NCBI GenBank assembly: GCA_015231865.1
Contig: JADGAU010000002.1
Location: forward strand, 1-63,682
From: Gammaproteobacteria bacterium
Lineage (GTDB): Bacteria > Pseudomonadota > Gammaproteobacteria > GRL18
Length of the DNA stretch: 63,682 nt
Direction of reading: 5' to 3'
Position 1 is the first letter of the stretch. Every line of letters begins with the position of its first letter. The notes under the pieces were generated by a model. That model saw nothing but the letters and a program-made list of their open reading frames with translations, did no database searches and had not been told where the DNA came from. This document shows, piece by piece, positions 1 to 8,419 of the stretch. Made by a program: the position numbers and the translations under genes.

Positions 1-22
1 CCAATACCTTGAATCTTATAGC

Positions 23-694
23 TTATTCTTCACCACCCATAAAACCTAATAAGTGTAATAGGCTGGTAAAGAGGTTAAAAATTGATACAAATAGAGTCAC
101 AGTAGCCATAATATAATTGGTTTCGCCGCCATGAATAATATTGCTGGTTTCATATAAAATTAGCCCTGACATTAACAATACAAACATCGCAGAAACTGCT
201 AATGATAAGCTGGGTATTTCAAAGAAAATGGCCGCAAGACCTGCAATAAATGCCAGTAGAATACCAACCATCAAAAATCCACCCATAAAGCTAAAATCTT
301 TTTGAGTTGTCAGTGCATACCCGGATAATCCAAGGAATATGATACCTGTGCCACCCATTGCTAACATCACAATTTGAGCACCATTACCCAATGAAAGGTA
401 ATTGTTAATAATTGGCCCCAGGGTGTAACCCATAAAACCAGTTAAGGCAAAGACAAATACGATACCCAGAGATTGATTACGATATTTTGAGGTTAAAAAT
501 AATAAGCCAAAATAGCCAACTAAGGTCAAAATTATTCCTGGATGAGGTAAATTCAAGGCCATAGAAATACCAGCCATTAGCGCACTAAATAATAGAGTCA
601 TAGACAGTAGTGTATAGGTATTGCGTAAAACCTTATGACTTGACAATGCCGACGTTTGGCTAAATTCTGAATTTAGCGATTCAATATTGTTCAT
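23..694 (-). CDS. yccA: YccA-like Bax inhibitor-1 family inner-membrane protein
   Basis: Integral inner-membrane protein of the Bax inhibitor-1 (TMBIM) family. The sequence closely follows E. coli YccA: the cytosolic start with HKVLRNTYTLLS, seven hydrophobic segments, and the signature LYETSNIIHGGETNYI near the C terminus. In E. coli YccA is a substrate and modulator of the membrane protease FtsH; that role here is carried over from the family. I place the start at 694 (223 aa) because a strong AAAGGAG lies on the minus strand at 702-709, upstream of this ATG and inside the reading frame of an ATG at 712. The gene follows the HPF-like gene on the same strand, 33 bases downstream of it, and may be cotranscribed. 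Confidence 0.93.
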   Translation of the reverse strand: MNNIESLNSEFSQTSALSSHKVLRNTYTLLSMTLLFSALMAGISMALNLPHPGIILTLVGYFGLLFLTSKYRNQSLGIVFVFALTGFMGYTLGPIINNYLSLGNGAQIVMLAMGGTGIIFLGLSGYALTTQKDFSFMGGFLMVGILLAFIAGLAAIFFEIPSLSLAVSAMFVLLMSGLILYETSNIIHGGETNYIMATVTLFVSIFNLFTSLLHLLGFMGGEE

Positions 695-727
695 TTGTTG
701 CTCCTTTATCATTGATATATGCTTTAG

Positions 728-1090
728 CTAAGCTAAAACTTCACTTGTTTGTTCATTAAATACAAAAGGGTTTAGCTGTCTTTTATGCGATTGCTTTCGA
801 CCTATTTTTCTAACAACAGTACGGCTCGCTCGGTCACAGGCAAAATCAATTGCGGTATAGATATCTGTTTGTACATCTTCAATAACAACATCAGGTAATC
901 CATTTAAACTGATTAGTAAATGACAGCGTTTATCCGAGCCGCCTTTAGGTCCGTTGATATCAGACAAGCGCATATTGATTCTATGGATATGTTCGCTTTT
1001 ATTAGCTAAGGCAAAGTTGATACGTTTTTTTGCATAAGAAGATAAAGCCTCAGTTAAAGTAAATTTACGCGTAGAAATATTTATTTTCAT
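728..1090 (-). CDS. HPF/RaiA-family ribosome hibernation protein
   Basis: About 120-residue ribosome-associated protein of the HPF/RaiA fold, expected to bind the decoding region of the 30S subunit and promote hibernation in stationary phase. The start MKINISTRKFTLTEAL is the usual beginning of this family. The middle region, where conserved basic residues face rRNA, is followed by a YTAIDFACDRASRTV helix and a short C-terminal tail, so this is the short form without the dimerising long-HPF domain. The frame is open to 1264, but those extra 58 residues do not look like the family, and AAGGATATAG directly precedes the ATG at 1090. It is divergent from nhaR and is not in the usual rpoN-hpf-ptsN setting. 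Confidence 0.85.
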   Translation of the reverse strand: MKINISTRKFTLTEALSSYAKKRINFALANKSEHIHRINMRLSDINGPKGGSDKRCHLLISLNGLPDVVIEDVQTDIYTAIDFACDRASRTVVRKIGRKQSHKRQLNPFVFNEQTSEVLA

Positions 1091-1203
1091 ATCTATATCC
1101 TTATCAGTACATTTATAAGAGATGACATCATAAATTCCTTTATTAATAAATAAAAGTCGATTATAGTTTCTTAATACTTCGTAAAAAACGAATAATAAAT
1201 AAC

Positions 1204-2112
1204 ATGATGAATTATAAACACCTGCATTATTTTTGGACTGTGGCAAAGGAAGGTGGTATAGCACGTGCTAGTGAACGCTTACATATCACTCCGCAAACAA
1301 TTAGTGGACAGTTAAGCTTGCTTGAAGATTACTTAGGCGTAAGTCTCTTTAATCGAGTGGGACGAAACTTAGAAATTACAGAAACCGGGAGAATGATATT
1401 AAGTTATGCAGATGAAATATTCTCTCTGGGAAGTGAATTAGAAGATACTCTTCATCATTTGCCGGAAGGTAGGCCTCAGCTATTTAAAGTTGGCGTGGTT
1501 GATGTTGTACCCAAGTTTGTAGCACATCAAATTCTTAAAACTTCTTTAGAATTGAAAGAGCAAATTCGTTTACTCTGTAAAGAGGCAAGTATTGAAAATT
1601 TATTGGCAGAACTCTCGCTACATCATCTTGATTTAGTCATCGCTGATCGCCCAATCCCACCGAATGTCAGCACTCGTGCCTATAATCACAAATTAGGTGA
1701 AAGTGCTATCAGTTTCTTTTCAACAACAGAGATAAAAGAAAAATTAACACCACAATTTCCCAAATGCCTGGATAATGCGCCTTTATTATTACCATCAGCA
1801 GGTAGTCAGTTACGGGAAAATATTAATCAGTGGATTGATAAATATCATCTTCATCCAAAAATTGTTGCTGAATTTGATGATAGTGCTTTAATGAAAGCTT
1901 TTGGTCAGGCGGGGGCTGGTATTTTTATTGCTCCATCCGTTATTCAATCAGAAGTTGAACAACAATTTAATGTTGTTGCGATTGGTCAAACGACTGAAAT
2001 CAAAGAGCAGTTTTATGCCATTTCTACCTCAAGACATGTGGTTCACCCTGTTATTTCAGCCGTACTTGATGGAGCAAAAAATTCTTTATTTAAATCTGAA
2101 CACTTAAATTAA
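1204..2112 (+). CDS. nhaR: NhaR, LysR-type transcriptional activator
   Basis: LysR-family regulator of 302 residues. The N terminus has the LysR winged HTH with the NhaR-specific sequence YKHLHYFWTVAKEGGIARAS; residues from about 90 onward form the periplasmic-binding-like effector domain. In E. coli NhaR activates the sodium/proton antiporter gene nhaA in response to sodium. No nhaA is present here. Instead the gene is convergent, with a 6-base gap, to a CPA2-type antiporter and divergent from the HPF-like gene. A link between NhaR and that antiporter is plausible by position only. The start is the first of two adjacent ATGs; no clear Shine-Dalgarno separates the two choices. Confidence 0.9.
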   Translation: MMNYKHLHYFWTVAKEGGIARASERLHITPQTISGQLSLLEDYLGVSLFNRVGRNLEITETGRMILSYADEIFSLGSELEDTLHHLPEGRPQLFKVGVVDVVPKFVAHQILKTSLELKEQIRLLCKEASIENLLAELSLHHLDLVIADRPIPPNVSTRAYNHKLGESAISFFSTTEIKEKLTPQFPKCLDNAPLLLPSAGSQLRENINQWIDKYHLHPKIVAEFDDSALMKAFGQAGAGIFIAPSVIQSEVEQQFNVVAIGQTTEIKEQFYAISTSRHVVHPVISAVLDGAKNSLFKSEHLN

Positions 2113-2118
2113 GAATCG

Positions 2119-3729
2119 CTAATCATTTTTTTTCTGAAGTATTGTTTGTCTAACGTGTTCAGCGAAGCCTGTACCTGCTTCGGAATAGAAATTATAGACA
2201 GAATCTGCTCCTGCCGCATTTAAGTTTTCAATTTCATCTTCGTATAGAGCTATCGCTGCAATTTCGCCTTTAAAATTAATTTCCTTTAGCTTATTAATGA
2301 TAAATTCATTTTTTTCATAAGTAGGTAAATTTAAAAAAGCGACTTTGCAGTCATCCAGGTTAATCTTAGACCAAAAATCCTGATCCATTGTATCGGCATA
2401 AAGTACCTTCCTTTTATTACTAACGTGCTTAATCACAATATTTCGGTCGTAATCAATTCCAATGGTACTTTTAGTATCGTACTGAGACAAGTCATCATAG
2501 AGCCCGGTACCGATTCTTCCCATACCAAAGATAATATTTTGATAGCCTTCAACACTAACAGGTTTTTCATCCGTTAATCGATCGTTACTTTGAAAAAATC
2601 GTAATTTTTCGGCAAATTTTGCATAAATTGTATGTGCATGCAAATTTAAAGGAGAGGCAATAATAAAACTAAAAGTGAGGGCAATAGCAACAGAAATAAG
2701 CCAGTCGGCACTAATCCAACCATTGTTAACGGCAATAGCACCAACAATTAATCCAAATTCAGAATAATTGGCTAGACTAATCGAGGTTAAAAAAGACGTT
2801 CTTGATCTGAGTTTTGTTTTTACTAATAAATAGAAATAAGCAAATGTTTTGAGTAATAAAATCAAGGTAAGAATAGCTGCTACAAATAAATTATCGGTAT
2901 CTGGATCTCCAGCTAAGCCGATATTGATAAAGAAGGCGACTAAAAATAGATCTTTAAAGTTATAAAGAGTGGATGCAACTTCTTTAGATTTAGGATGGTT
3001 TGCAAGTAATATCCCAAAAATTAGGGCACCCAGATCCGCTTTCATATCCATAAATTCGAAAAGTCCTGCACCACCAATAGCCAGGAGTAATGAATATAGA
3101 ACCAGTAATTCACCATGTTCAACCTGATCCATAATCCGGTATAAAAGAGGGCGTATAAAAGGCAGTGATATGATAATGAAAGGAGCCCATAAAGAAGGTG
3201 GCTTTCCTGTTGAAGCGGTAAGGAAAATAACAGCAAAGATATCTTGAATAATTAAAATGCCAATAGCAATTTGAGCATAAAGGGCGCCCATTTCACGTTT
3301 GCTTTCTAATACTTTAATAGCAAACACGGTACTGGAGAAGCTTAAGGTAAATGCCAATAATAAAATATTCGATAAGTTCAGTTCTGCAAAAGAAAAGAGT
3401 TGAAGCCAACTCAGTGCAATGAAAATTAGGCTATAAAATAAAATACTAATCAGAATATGGGCGCTGGCGACACCCCAAATTTGTATTCGTAATAAACTCT
3501 TTAGATTCAGTTTTAAGCCTATAATAAAAAGCATTAAGGTGACACCAAGATCCGCAATTTCTCTTAATTCATGAGAGCTTTCATGGCCTGTAGATTTAAG
3601 CAGAAAACCTACACCAAGAAAGCCCAACATGGGCGGTAAGCCAAGTTTGTAGGCAATAAAACCCATTGCAAAAGTGATCAGCAACCATTCTGCTTCTTGT
3701 AAAGAGATTACAATAAAAGTGAGATCCAT
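2119..3729 (-). CDS. CPA2-family monovalent cation:proton antiporter (KefB/KefC/YbaL type)
   Basis: Membrane antiporter of 536 residues. Residues 1-385 make up about 12 transmembrane segments of the Na+/H+ exchanger fold (CPA2), with the conserved region LADLGVTLMLFIIGLKLN. Residues from about 400 hold a TrkA-N/RCK nucleotide-binding domain with the Rossmann signature GMGRIGTGLYDDL. Kef-type proteins of this architecture exchange K+ or Na+ for H+ under nucleotide or thiol control; the ion is not decidable from sequence. It lacks the long KefC C-terminal tail and is closer in size to YbaL. It is convergent with nhaR, with the stops 6 bases apart, and no terminator is visible between them. Confidence 0.88.
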   Translation of the reverse strand: MDLTFIVISLQEAEWLLITFAMGFIAYKLGLPPMLGFLGVGFLLKSTGHESSHELREIADLGVTLMLFIIGLKLNLKSLLRIQIWGVASAHILISILFYSLIFIALSWLQLFSFAELNLSNILLLAFTLSFSSTVFAIKVLESKREMGALYAQIAIGILIIQDIFAVIFLTASTGKPPSLWAPFIIISLPFIRPLLYRIMDQVEHGELLVLYSLLLAIGGAGLFEFMDMKADLGALIFGILLANHPKSKEVASTLYNFKDLFLVAFFINIGLAGDPDTDNLFVAAILTLILLLKTFAYFYLLVKTKLRSRTSFLTSISLANYSEFGLIVGAIAVNNGWISADWLISVAIALTFSFIIASPLNLHAHTIYAKFAEKLRFFQSNDRLTDEKPVSVEGYQNIIFGMGRIGTGLYDDLSQYDTKSTIGIDYDRNIVIKHVSNKRKVLYADTMDQDFWSKINLDDCKVAFLNLPTYEKNEFIINKLKEINFKGEIAAIALYEDEIENLNAAGADSVYNFYSEAGTGFAEHVRQTILQKKND

Positions 3730-3950
3730 ATTACTTATTTTTTACGCTTATGCATGTTCTAATTTGGCCATTTAATTATAAATATATCAGGTGTGATAGT
3801 TCATGATTATGAACAAAAAACTTACCATTCAGATACAATAAGTTTGCAAGGTAATTCAAACTTTTTCAATATTTATTTTAGTAAGTTTACAACGGAGATT
3901 TTAAGGATGCCAGTATAGAATTGATTAGTGCTGATCAATACACTCTAATA

Positions 3951-4145
3951 TTATCGGCGAGTAGAATTATTAAGCCTGTGGTAATCAGGGATTAAGGCAA
4001 AATCAGCTTTTTCTTCATGCTTTTGACTCAGACTCAATAGGTAAAGTATTTTTATTTGTTTCATTATTGCGATATAAATTTGGAAAAATAAAATAGCAAT
4101 AAGAGAGAGTAAGGCAAGTAACATAATTAAGGTACCGGTTGACAT
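3951..4145 (-). CDS. small single-pass membrane protein, function unknown
   Basis: Predicted 64-residue protein: one long N-terminal hydrophobic helix (residues 5-34) followed by a short basic, cytosolic-looking tail. I do not recognise the family. Support for a real gene is a good ribosome binding site (AAGGGTG ending five bases before the ATG) and a credible membrane-anchored composition. It stands alone on the minus strand, divergent from the iron transporter, with the Fur-like palindrome about 90 bases upstream of its start, so iron control of both directions is possible but unproven. Confidence 0.55.
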   Translation of the reverse strand: MSTGTLIMLLALLSLIAILFFQIYIAIMKQIKILYLLSLSQKHEEKADFALIPDYHRLNNSTRR

Positions 4146-4232
4146 ATCAACACCCTTATAAAAGTAGAAAAATCATCACAACAATTCATGTGCTTTATCG
4201 TAACTATGTTTTGATTATATCTATATTATCAT

Positions 4233-4267
4233 TTAATGCAAATAATAATAGTTATTATTTGCATTAA
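4233..4267. promoter_or_regulatory. candidate Fur box (35-bp palindrome)
   Basis: Palindrome with two perfectly complementary 16-base arms around a 3-base centre. The central 19 bases (4241-4259) match the classical 19-bp Fur box GATAATGATAATCATTATC at 14 positions by my hand alignment. It lies 53 bases before the fbpA start, where an operator overlapping the promoter would be expected, and also upstream of the divergent small gene at 4145. Assignment to Fur is inference from base pattern plus the iron-transport context. Confidence 0.75.
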
Positions 4268-4319
4268 GATTATCGTTACTCTAAAATGCAACGGTTTTTA
4301 AATTTTGGAGTGATAAATA

Positions 4320-5348
4320 ATGATGACAAAGTTATATAATTTTTTGATTTACGCTGTGCTTGTATCCATACTAGTATCCCCATCTCTAGCATTTTCTCAG
4401 GAACTAAATGTTTACTCTGCTAGAAAAGAAGCGTTAATTAAACCTATCTTGGATACATTTACAAAGCAAACGGGGATTAAGGTCAATTTAATTACAGCAA
4501 AAGCTGACGCCTTGTTAAAGCGAATTGAATCTGAAGGTCGTAATACCCATGCTGATGTCTTCATCACTACCGATGCTGGGCGCTTGTATCGTGCTAAGGA
4601 AGCGGGTGTTTTACAAGCATTTAACTCCGAAGTTTTGGAGAAAGCAATTCCTGAAAATTTAAGAGATCCAGAAGGTTATTGGTATGGGTTAAGTGTTCGT
4701 GCAAGAACAATTTTGTATGTTGATAAATATATTGATAAGTCAAAACTATCAACTTATGAAGCATTAGCCGAGCCAGAATTCAAAGGCAAAATATGTATAC
4801 GTTCTTCTAATAATATCTACAATCAATCATTAGTTGCATCAATGCTTGAGGCTAATGGTGAAGCTAAAACACAGCAATGGGCTAACAAATTTGTAAAAAA
4901 TCTAGCTCGTAAACCTAAAGGGGGTGATCGTGATCAGGTTAAAGCGGCAGCTTCTGGGCAATGTGATGTAGCGGTGGTTAATACTTATTATTTTGGCAAA
5001 ATGCTGAAGTCAAAAAAATCAAAAGAATTAAAAGCGGCTCAAGCAGTTAAAGTCTTTTGGCCTAATCAGCAAGATAGAGGCACACATGTGAATGTCAGTG
5101 GCGCGGCAATTGCAAAACATTCGAAAAACCCTGAAAATGCAAAACGCCTAATTGAATTTTTATCTTCAAAAGAAAGCCAGCAGTGGTATGCCAGTGTTAA
5201 TTATGAATACCCTGCAAGAGCAGATGTAGAACCTTCAGATTTATTAAAGTCCTGGGGTACATTTAAATCGGATACTTTAAACCTTGCTAAGTTGGGTGAG
5301 AATAATGCTAAGGCTGTGATGATTATGGATCGTGCTGGCTGGAAGTAA
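4320..5348 (+). CDS. fbpA: periplasmic ferric-iron binding protein of an ABC transporter
   Basis: Solute-binding protein (342 aa) that captures Fe(III) in the periplasm for the FbpBC transporter. A signal peptide runs to about residue 26 (hydrophobic core followed by LAFSQ). The mature protein begins ELNVYSARKEALIKP, typical of the FbpA/IdiA/FutA group. Adjacent tyrosines at 223-224 in NTYYFGKM correspond to the iron-ligand pair of the family. Two ATGs occur at 4320 and 4323; TGGAG lies nine bases upstream. The gene sits behind a Fur-like operator and is followed by permease and ATPase genes, so iron repression is expected. Confidence 0.93.
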   Translation: MMTKLYNFLIYAVLVSILVSPSLAFSQELNVYSARKEALIKPILDTFTKQTGIKVNLITAKADALLKRIESEGRNTHADVFITTDAGRLYRAKEAGVLQAFNSEVLEKAIPENLRDPEGYWYGLSVRARTILYVDKYIDKSKLSTYEALAEPEFKGKICIRSSNNIYNQSLVASMLEANGEAKTQQWANKFVKNLARKPKGGDRDQVKAAASGQCDVAVVNTYYFGKMLKSKKSKELKAAQAVKVFWPNQQDRGTHVNVSGAAIAKHSKNPENAKRLIEFLSSKESQQWYASVNYEYPARADVEPSDLLKSWGTFKSDTLNLAKLGENNAKAVMIMDRAGWK

Positions 5349-5366
5349 GTGGTGTGCAATAGTCAA

Positions 5367-5419
5367 GGAATCAATTTGATGATTCCAGCAAGCTCTCCCG
5401 AAGCTCTGAACCTGGAGAG
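5367..5419 (+). other. two hairpins in the fbpA-fbpB intergenic region
   Basis: First stem 5367-5373 with 5380-5386 (7 bp, 6-base loop); second stem 5393-5398 with 5414-5419 (6 bp, 15-base loop). No U-tract follows. Such structures between a binding-protein gene and its permease often protect the upstream transcript and lower downstream expression; that role is inferred. Confidence 0.4.
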
Positions 5420-5463
5420 GAAGTCATTTAATAAATTGAATGATAGATAATATACCCAACTAA

Positions 5464-7125
5464 ATGATAATGACCAAACAATTAAAAAATCTCCATTGGA
5501 ATTTCTGGCTGATCGGTGTATTGCTGCTTAGTCTGTTTTTCTCAACACCTGTTCTAACGGTATTTTTATCTTCCGTCTTTAGCAGTGGTCTGGGTGAGTC
5601 TGGTATCTGGCAGCATTTACTGGATACAGTATTAAAGGATTATATTCAAAATTCTTTATGGCTAATGATTGGTGTTGCTTTTGGCAGCTTGATCATTGGC
5701 GTTTCAACTGCCTGGTTAACTTCTGTTTGCGAATTTAGAGGTCGTAGAATTTTCCAGTGGTCTTTATTATTACCACTGGCATTTCCCGCCTATATTATTG
5801 CTTATACCTATACCGGTATGCTGGACTTTGCCGGTCCGGTGCAAACCGCTTTGCGTGATGTCACTGGATGGACTGCCAGAGATTATTGGTTTCCTGAGAT
5901 TCGTTCTATTGGTGGTGCCATTATCATGTTTTCGCTGGTGCTATACCCCTATGTTTATTTACTCGCCAGAGCTGCTTTTTTAGAACAATCGACCATTACT
6001 CTGGAAGCCAGTCGCAGTTTAGGCAAGGGCACATGGTATAGTTTTTTTAAAGTTGCATTACCCATGGCCAGGCCTGCCATTATTGCCGGACTTTCTTTGG
6101 CTTTAATGGAAACGCTGGCGGATTTTGGTACGGTAGAATATTTTGGTATTTCAACTTTTACCACCGGAATTTATCGCACCTGGTTTGGACTGGGAGATTC
6201 AGGCGCTGCAGCGCAACTTTCATCCTTGCTTTTATTTTTTGTTTTGGCTTTGCTACTGTTAGAACGCTGGTCAAGGCGTCAAAGTAAGTTTTATCAGCAA
6301 AGTGGTAAAAAAATGCAAAGTAAGCGCATCGTTTTGTCAGGTGCCCATGCCTGGGCAGCTTTTTTTGCGTGCTTATTACCGCTATTATTCGGATTTCTAC
6401 TGCCATTTTTTCAATTATCCATCTGGTCCTGGGAGACTGCTGATGAGATGATCAATAAGGAATTTTTTATTCTAGCCTATCATAGTTTGGAGTTAGCTTT
6501 AATCACGGCTTTCTTAGCTTTAGTTGTGGCCTTATTTATGGGCTATGGAAAACGTCTTCATGGCAATCGTCTTATGGGATCTTTAATTCGTATGACTTCA
6601 TTAGGTTATGCGGTGCCGGGAACTGTGATAGCAGTTGGCGTTCTGATCCCTTTTACCTGGATTGATAATACCATTGATAGTTTTAGTCGCGAGGTGTTTG
6701 ATTATTCAACCGGACTTATTTTTTCAGGCACTCTATTTGCCTTAGTTTTTGCCTACCTGGTCAGGTTTTTATCCGTTTCAATTGGTACCGTTGAATCAGC
6801 CCTTGAAAAAATTAAACCGTCAATTGATGATGCCTGTCGTTCTTTAGGAACAGGTGGTTTTAAAATGCTTGCTAAAGTACATCTGCCCATTATGCGAACC
6901 AGTTTATTAACTGCCTTGTTGTTAGTTTTTGTGGATATTTTAAAAGAGTTGCCAGCAACTTTATTATTAAGGCCATTTAACTTCAATACCTTAGCAGTCA
7001 GAGCTTATGAGCTTGCCGCAGATGAACGTTTACAAGATGCGGCGAGTGCATCAATTATGATTGTATTAACCGGAATTTTGCCAGTACTTTTACTTTCCTA
7101 TACTATTTCAAAGAATAAATCATGA
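5464..7125 (+). CDS. fbpB: ferric-iron ABC transporter permease
   Basis: Inner-membrane permease of 553 residues, built as two homologous halves of about six transmembrane segments each. Each half has its own EAA-type coupling loop: EASRSLGKGTW in the first and DDACRSLGTGG in the second, both followed by the usual LP turn. This fused two-domain layout is normal for FbpB/SfuB-type iron(III) permeases. An internal ATG two codons in (5470) could be the true start. The stop overlaps the fbpC start by four bases (ATGA), indicating translational coupling. Confidence 0.93.
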   Translation: MIMTKQLKNLHWNFWLIGVLLLSLFFSTPVLTVFLSSVFSSGLGESGIWQHLLDTVLKDYIQNSLWLMIGVAFGSLIIGVSTAWLTSVCEFRGRRIFQWSLLLPLAFPAYIIAYTYTGMLDFAGPVQTALRDVTGWTARDYWFPEIRSIGGAIIMFSLVLYPYVYLLARAAFLEQSTITLEASRSLGKGTWYSFFKVALPMARPAIIAGLSLALMETLADFGTVEYFGISTFTTGIYRTWFGLGDSGAAAQLSSLLLFFVLALLLLERWSRRQSKFYQQSGKKMQSKRIVLSGAHAWAAFFACLLPLLFGFLLPFFQLSIWSWETADEMINKEFFILAYHSLELALITAFLALVVALFMGYGKRLHGNRLMGSLIRMTSLGYAVPGTVIAVGVLIPFTWIDNTIDSFSREVFDYSTGLIFSGTLFALVFAYLVRFLSVSIGTVESALEKIKPSIDDACRSLGTGGFKMLAKVHLPIMRTSLLTALLLVFVDILKELPATLLLRPFNFNTLAVRAYELAADERLQDAASASIMIVLTGILPVLLLSYTISKNKS

Positions 7126-8318
7126 ATGTGAAAATAAAGAACATTGAACAAACTTATTTAAGTGTCAATGGCGTTAGTATGGCTTATGCTGACTTAAAGA
7201 TACTTGATAATCTTTCCATGAAATTGAAAAAAGGAGAAATTGGCTGTCTTCTGGGTTCTAGTGGCTGCGGTAAGACAACTTTACTACGTTCAATTGCTGG
7301 CTTTGAAAAGCCACAACAGGGCACTATTTCTCTTAATGATCAGACGCTAATAAGTGATGGACAATTTATTCCACCTGAGAAACGAGGAATCGGTCTGGTT
7401 TTTCAGGATTTTGCTTTGTTTCCTCATTTAACTATCGAAGCGAATATCAGTTTTGGCTTGAGCTCACTCAACCGTTCAGAACGAAAACAACGTGTTAATG
7501 AAATGCTGCAATTGATTGGACTGGAAGAAACTCGTCAACGATATCCTCATCAACTATCAGGTGGACAACAACAGAGAATTGCTTTGGCCAGAGCACTTGC
7601 ACCAAAGCCGCAATTATTATTGTTAGATGAACCATTTTCGAGTCTTGATGTAGAATTACGTGAACAATTAGCAATAGATATTCGTAATATTTTAAAACAA
7701 TTACATATCTCGGCAATTATGGTGACTCATGATCAAAATGAAGCTTTTATGGTGGCAGATAAAATTGGATTGATGAGAAACGGACAAATTGTCCAATGGA
7801 GTACGCCTTATGACCTGTATCATAAACCTCAAAATGATTATGTGGCTGGTTTTGTTGGCAAAGGCTCTATTATTCCTGGAATCATTATCGATGATGGAAC
7901 CGTTGAGACCGTTTTAGGTACATTAAAAGGCCATTTTGATATGCCTCCCTATTGTAAAACGGAAGCTTGTCACGAATATATGGACAATATTGATAGTTAT
8001 GATAAACACATTGGTGAAGGGATACGTACAATTGAATCAGCAATTGATTTCTCAATACCTGAGCCCTGTAAGAAAAAAGGCTGTGAAGTGAGTTTACTGA
8101 TTCGCCCGGATGATGTAATTCATGATGATGATAGTAGCCTGGCACTGGAAATTACTTCAAAAGTATTTAAAGGTGATGAGTTTTTATACCAGTTAAAAAT
8201 TGATGATGAACACCATCTTTTGTGTAATGTTCCCAGCCATCATAACCATGCTTTAAACTCTAAACTGGGAATTAAGATGGATGTAGAGCATATTATTTTA
8301 CTGAAAAAACAAACGTAA
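7122..8318 (+). CDS. fbpC: ferric-iron ABC transporter ATPase with cysteine-rich C-terminal insert
   Basis: ABC ATPase (398 aa) that energises FbpB. Walker A GSSGCGKTT (about residue 46), Q-loop in VFQDFALFPHL, signature LSGGQQQR, Walker B LLLLDEP and the switch histidine in VTHDQNEAF are all present. The C-terminal TOBE-like regulatory region is unusual: it carries C278-X4-C283-H284 and C316-X4-C321 in a segment between the ATPase core and the final beta domain. Two paired CX4C motifs suggest a metal or redox site, but I do not know this from described FbpC proteins. It overlaps fbpB by four bases and ends about 100 bases before the porin gene. Confidence 0.92.
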   Translation: MNVKIKNIEQTYLSVNGVSMAYADLKILDNLSMKLKKGEIGCLLGSSGCGKTTLLRSIAGFEKPQQGTISLNDQTLISDGQFIPPEKRGIGLVFQDFALFPHLTIEANISFGLSSLNRSERKQRVNEMLQLIGLEETRQRYPHQLSGGQQQRIALARALAPKPQLLLLDEPFSSLDVELREQLAIDIRNILKQLHISAIMVTHDQNEAFMVADKIGLMRNGQIVQWSTPYDLYHKPQNDYVAGFVGKGSIIPGIIIDDGTVETVLGTLKGHFDMPPYCKTEACHEYMDNIDSYDKHIGEGIRTIESAIDFSIPEPCKKKGCEVSLLIRPDDVIHDDDSSLALEITSKVFKGDEFLYQLKIDDEHHLLCNVPSHHNHALNSKLGIKMDVEHIILLKKQT

Positions 8319-8374
8319 TTGAAAATCATTATTATTTATGTTGAATTGATATAATATTTTCTTTAGAATCGCAA

Positions 8375-8390
8375 AATAATTGTAATTATT
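8375..8390. promoter_or_regulatory. possible Fur-like palindrome upstream of the LbtU-like porin gene
   Basis: AATAATT and AATTATT arms around a 2-base centre, 29 bases before the porin ATG. A second AT-rich match to Fur half-sites (GAAAATCATTATT) lies at 8321-8333, just past the fbpC stop. Each is weak alone in AT-rich DNA; the iron context makes separate iron control of the porin gene plausible. Confidence 0.4.
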
Positions 8391-8419
8391 GTTAATAACT
8401 TTATCTAAGGATATAAAAA

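Noticed and set aside
1091-1264. N-terminal extension of the HPF-like protein
   Set aside because: The extra 58 residues do not match the family, overlap the nhaR start, and a good ribosome binding site precedes the internal ATG at 1090.
5349-5463. Terminator between fbpA and fbpB
   Set aside because: Hairpins are present but no T-run follows, and fbpB has no other obvious promoter; read-through is more likely.
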